Positions 60,879 to 64,000 of a stretch of 64,000 nucleotides of DNA are shown one piece after another. Position 1 is the stretch's first letter, and each line of letters starts with the position of its first letter. The DNA is from Sipunculus nudus (Eukaryota > Annelida > Sipuncula > Golfingiida > Sipunculidae): the NCBI GenBank assembly GCA_026874595.1, contig CM049311.1, positions 47,619,676 to 47,683,675 of the forward strand. Direction: 5' to 3'. Below the pieces are notes generated by a model. It was not told the DNA's origin and did no database searches. It saw nothing but the letters and a program-made list of their open reading frames with translations. A program made the translations under genes and the position numbers.

Positions 60879-63163
60879 TCAGGTGTGAAACCCTTCCTTC
60901 TGTGACAGTCTTGTGATGAAGTCTAGCAGGTACATCTGTAGACGGATCTCTTGAGGGTTGTTGGTTACAAAGAATCCTGGGACGCCCGCTCGCTCCAGCG
61001 TGACTTGTTGATCCATCACCTTCTGGTCCAGCTCCAGGATTACCTTCATGTCTTTCCGCTTGACCTCCTCCTGGCAGCGCTTCTCAAAAGCCTGAAATAC
61101 ACAGAGGATGTGAAAATAAAACTTCTCAAAATCCTGAAATACACAGAGTATGTGAAAATAAGACTCCTAAAAATCCTGAAATACACAGAGGATGTGAAAA
61201 TAAAACTTCTCAAAAGCCTCAAATACACAGAGGATGTGAAAATAAAACTTCTCAAAAGCCTGAAATACACAGAGGATGTGAAAATAAAACTTCTCAAAAG
61301 CCTGAAATACACAGAGGATGTGAAAATAAGACTCCTCTAAAAGACAGAAATACACTGAGAATGTGAAAATAAGATTTCTTAAAAGCCTGAAATACACAGA
61401 GGATGTGAAAATAAAACTTCTCAAAAGACGGAAATACACAGAGGATGTGAAAATAAGACTCCTCAAAATCCTGAAATACACAGAGGATTTGAAAATACTG
61501 GTAGTGCTTCTCAAGAGTCTGTTTGAAGAGTCTGTTACTCTGTTACATTCATTATATACAGTGAAGTCTTGTTATAATGTACATGTTTCAAGATGTTTGT
61601 TCCTTTGGAATAAGTTCCGTAGATCGAATTTCCATTGTAATGAAATGCTGGAGTATGCAGTTTATGTGGTATGGTAGAAAACTGATAAAAGCACACACGC
61701 ACACACATGTACATTCATCCCAAAAGAACATAAAGTTCATGTAAAATAAAACCTGTTTATTACATAATGAACATATATACAAAGCAAAATTTACAATGTT
61801 AATGTACACAAAGAACATACATACAAAGCAAAATTTACAACATTAATGTACATAATCTTTTGAACAATTCTCTAGTGAAAAAATCTGTGATGCTAGCCTG
61901 TTAACATCCATATGGTGAATCCAGCACTCTGGTGGCATGCCAAAGATTCTCTTGTATGTTAGCCCTATTCGCATTGTCTGGTTGCTGTTTAGAAGAACCT
62001 GATCGCAGCCTGCAGACCATCTCTGGCATCAGCCCTCTTTAGTGGTTCAACCAGTGAATCATTCGCCTGCGTCTATATCACCATCATCCTCCGTGCCTGC
62101 TGTTGCTCCAAAGATTGACAGAATACTTGCATGGTCTAACTCGGCTTCAGTTTCTGCAGCTTAATTGCATACTGCTCCGCTCCCAGTTGCGTTTCCATAC
62201 CTAGACTCCTGTTGTCTGTCTTCAGTGCCTGGACTAAGCAAGTGTTGTTCTCTTCAGGGCAACCCTTGGTTTTCTGGTTTGATGCCTGGCAAAATGCAAG
62301 TGTGCTTCCAGCAAATGGCGATAGTCGCTGCATCTAACTGTGACCAGGCATTCTTGGTGAGCCCCAAATCCTGACGGATATGACTGTCTGTAGCTGCTCT
62401 TTTTCAACACACGTCAGGTAATGCTGTATCAGTTATTTTTGATGATGCAGCTTGAAGCTGCAGATGATTCCCACATCTATGGTGTGGATATGGCTCGTGG
62501 TATTTGGTGGCAAAAAGTGAAGCTTTAAGTTCGTTAGTTGTAAGTCATCACATTTGTGACTTGTGGAGTTATCAGTAAGAAGCAGCACGTGATGCCCTGC
62601 ACATAGCATCTCCCGATCGAACTTGCCAAGCCAGTCCTGGAATATGACTGCTTTCAATCACTCACTGTTAGAATGTTACTGGACATAACAGATGGGGCTG
62701 AAGTTCTAGTCCAAAGTTCAACCGAGACTGCTAGTAAACAGTAGTGACATAACCCTAGTTCATAATAATGATTCTGACTTTCATGTAAGTCTGTTCAGAT
62801 CTTGAACTCGACTTTTCTGTTATACTGAAGCCAATTTTAACTTTCATTCATTCCCTAGAGATTTATCCATAACTCAAGTCTTTAGTTGTAATAGGCCCCT
62901 TTATAATGAGACTTCACTGTACACAATTCACTTTGAAAATCACTTTAAAGTAGTTAAGTGTATTCCCATCCAAAGTTACAGATCCATGTTTTATCTGTAA
63001 TTATATCAATTGAACAATTAAAATGTAATAAGATTCCAAGACATGACATTCCTTACCTCCCATTCCTTCTCACACTGGGCCTTGACATATGACAGATTAT
63101 GTGGTTTACTCTGACAAGTCTGTATTGCTTCCTTGTGTTTTCTCTGTAACTCTTGTTTCTGGA
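60879..63163 (-). CDS. DGCR6: DGCR6/gonadal (gdl) family protein, last two coding exons
   Basis: Minus strand exons 63057..63163 and 60879..61091 with GT-AG borders. The first starts in phase 2 and ends in phase 0. The last ends in TGA and gives 70 residues. Diagnostic family pieces are [19 protein letters not shown] and PHNL in the first exon. The last exon has [40 protein letters not shown] and a short tail [14 protein letters not shown]. This matches the C-terminal half of human DGCR6 and Drosophila gdl, small coiled-coil proteins of unclear biochemical role. The N-terminal exons must lie beyond 64000. The 2-kb intron between these exons holds a transposon and a minisatellite built from the acceptor of the last exon. 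The C-terminus is shorter than in human DGCR6. Confidence 0.9.
61090..61498. repeat. 42-bp minisatellite duplicating the DGCR6 last-exon splice acceptor
   Basis: About ten tandem copies with a 42-base period (unit starts near 61090, 61132, 61174, 61216, 61258, 61300, 61342, 61384, 61426 and 61468). On the minus strand each unit contains the intron end TGTGTATTTCAG plus the first twelve or so bases of the real exon (GCTTTTGAGAAG). The AG is kept in eight units and lost in the units at 61342 and 61426. The copy nearest the gene is the genuine acceptor. Forty-two bases equal fourteen codons. Confidence 0.93.
61559..62919 (-). mobile_element. Tigger/pogo-type DNA transposon in the DGCR6 intron
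   Basis: Terminal inverted repeats begin CAGTGAAGTCT and continue for about 18 bases (CAGTGAAGTCTTGTTATAA at the left; CAGTGAAGTCTCATTATAA read inward from the right, two mismatches). A TA dinucleotide flanks each end, the target duplication of Tc1/mariner-pogo elements. The interior carries a decayed Tigger-like transposase on the minus strand. Total length is about 1.36 kb, shorter than intact Tigger elements (over 2 kb), so the 5' part of the transposase is deleted. Confidence 0.85.
61950..62657 (-). pseudogene. Degenerate Tigger/pogo-like transposase (DDE_1 domain)
   Basis: The minus strand frame from 62657 reads [13 protein letters not shown], then [32 protein letters not shown] and [11 protein letters not shown]. 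These are the hallmarks of the DDE_1 catalytic domain of Tigger/jerky-type transposases: the LLxDN aspartate, LPPNTTS, and the D of the QPxDQGII region. The frame closes at 62433, and similarity resumes in another frame with a piece like [18 protein letters not shown], typical of the region after the catalytic core. Further stops follow toward 61950. The DNA-binding N-terminus is absent. It is inactive because of frameshifts, stops and truncation, and it is not a host gene. Confidence 0.75.
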
Positions 63164-63174
63164 CTGGAAAGAAA

Positions 63175-64000
63175 AACAAACTAGATATTTCTTTGCACCA
63201 CAGGTCACAGGTGCCATAGTATCCCCAGACAATTAATCCCCCCCCCTTTAAGAATAGCCCCCCCCCCATCTTCAGCAACAATTCATATCAGACCACACTC
63301 ATAGAAAAGGTCACTCTCATAGAAAAGGTCATGACCCCAGTTTCAATATACATCATACCCTAACCCATGTTTATGTATATGCATAATATGAAAGAAATCT
63401 GTCCATTAGTTTTTGACTTATAATACTCACAGTACTGTTAAGTGGCAATGATGGGGTATTAAACGGCACAAAAACAAGTAAAAGAATAACAGGTGGCGCC
63501 ACCTGTTTCCGGGACATGACATTACTATCCAAGATCCTCGGTCAAGTTGATTTTTGAACCAATAACTGCATTCTGTATTGAGATATTAATGATTTTGTGT
63601 GATTTTCACCATATGTGGCAATATTCAAGGTCAAGGCCACTCTCATAGGAAAGGTAATGACCCCAATTTAAATAAAAATCATCCCATAACCCATATCTAT
63701 GTACATGCATAATATAAAAGAAATCTGTCCATTAGTTTTTGACTTATAATGCTCACAGTACTGTCAAGTAGCAATTTTGGGAGTATTAAACGGCATGAAA
63801 ACAAGTAAAGAATAATAGGTGGTGCCACCTGTTTCTGGAACATGACAACCCTATCCATGATCTTCCATCAACTTGAATTTGGGATCAATCCATGCAAGAT
63901 TTCCTGGGATATTTAAGAATTTGTGTGATTTTCCCCAAAATTGGACCTATTCAAGGTCAAGGACACTCTCCTAGTCAGGTTCATGACCTCATTTTAAATA
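63175..64000 (+). repeat. Family D repeat in the DGCR6 intron, running off the window
   Basis: Starts AACTAGATATTTCTTTGCAC at 63179, about 15 bases from the DGCR6 splice acceptor at 63164. One full unit (to about 63810) and part of the next, including AGGTGGCGCCACCTG at 63491. It lies just upstream of the exon 63057..63163, so it occupies the 3' end of that intron. Confidence 0.9.

Overview
The window is animal (metazoan) nuclear DNA, most likely from a marine mollusc. Genes have short coding exons with GT-AG introns, the background is AT-rich, and microsatellites and guanine or cytosine homopolymers are dense. The repeats include tandem modules, an (ACGG)n tract and a terminal hairpin, the layout described for the pearl elements of bivalves. 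The phylum is an inference from repeat style, not from a marker gene.

Two genes are recognised with confidence, both on the minus strand. The first is RPL13A (large-subunit ribosomal protein uL13; coding exons 38840..42339), which lacks only a short first coding exon and carries three box C/D snoRNAs resembling U34/SNORD34 in three consecutive introns. The second is the 3' half of a DGCR6/gonadal (gdl) homologue (60879..63163), whose upstream exons lie beyond 64000. Its last intron holds a Tigger/pogo transposon with both terminal repeats, and a 42-bp minisatellite that has copied the splice acceptor of the last exon about ten times. Two more minus-strand coding segments look real but are not recognised: a first coding exon with a strong donor at 10867..11063, and a 137-residue open frame with a strong Kozak start at 21274..21687. 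A decayed RecQ-like helicase fragment lies near 8.8 kb.

Layout. 1-30 kb is mostly non-coding, with microsatellites, homopolymers and paired dispersed repeats. 30-38.7 kb is repeat-dense: a foldback element, then tandem arrays of about 630, 280 and 336 bp. 38.8-42.4 kb is RPL13A. 43-49 kb holds inverted repeats and a pogo-like element with a Harbinger-like MITE nested inside. 49.7-57.6 kb is a second repeat block built from the same modules. 58-60.8 kb is mostly non-coding. 60.9-63.2 kb is DGCR6, and a further copy of the 630-bp repeat starts at 63.2 kb and runs off the window.

The most notable features are the triplicated snoRNA inside a ribosomal protein gene, the amplified splice acceptor in DGCR6, and a 12-bp palindrome (GGTGGCGCCACC) shared by several otherwise different repeat families. 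All calls come from reading the sequence; no database search was possible.
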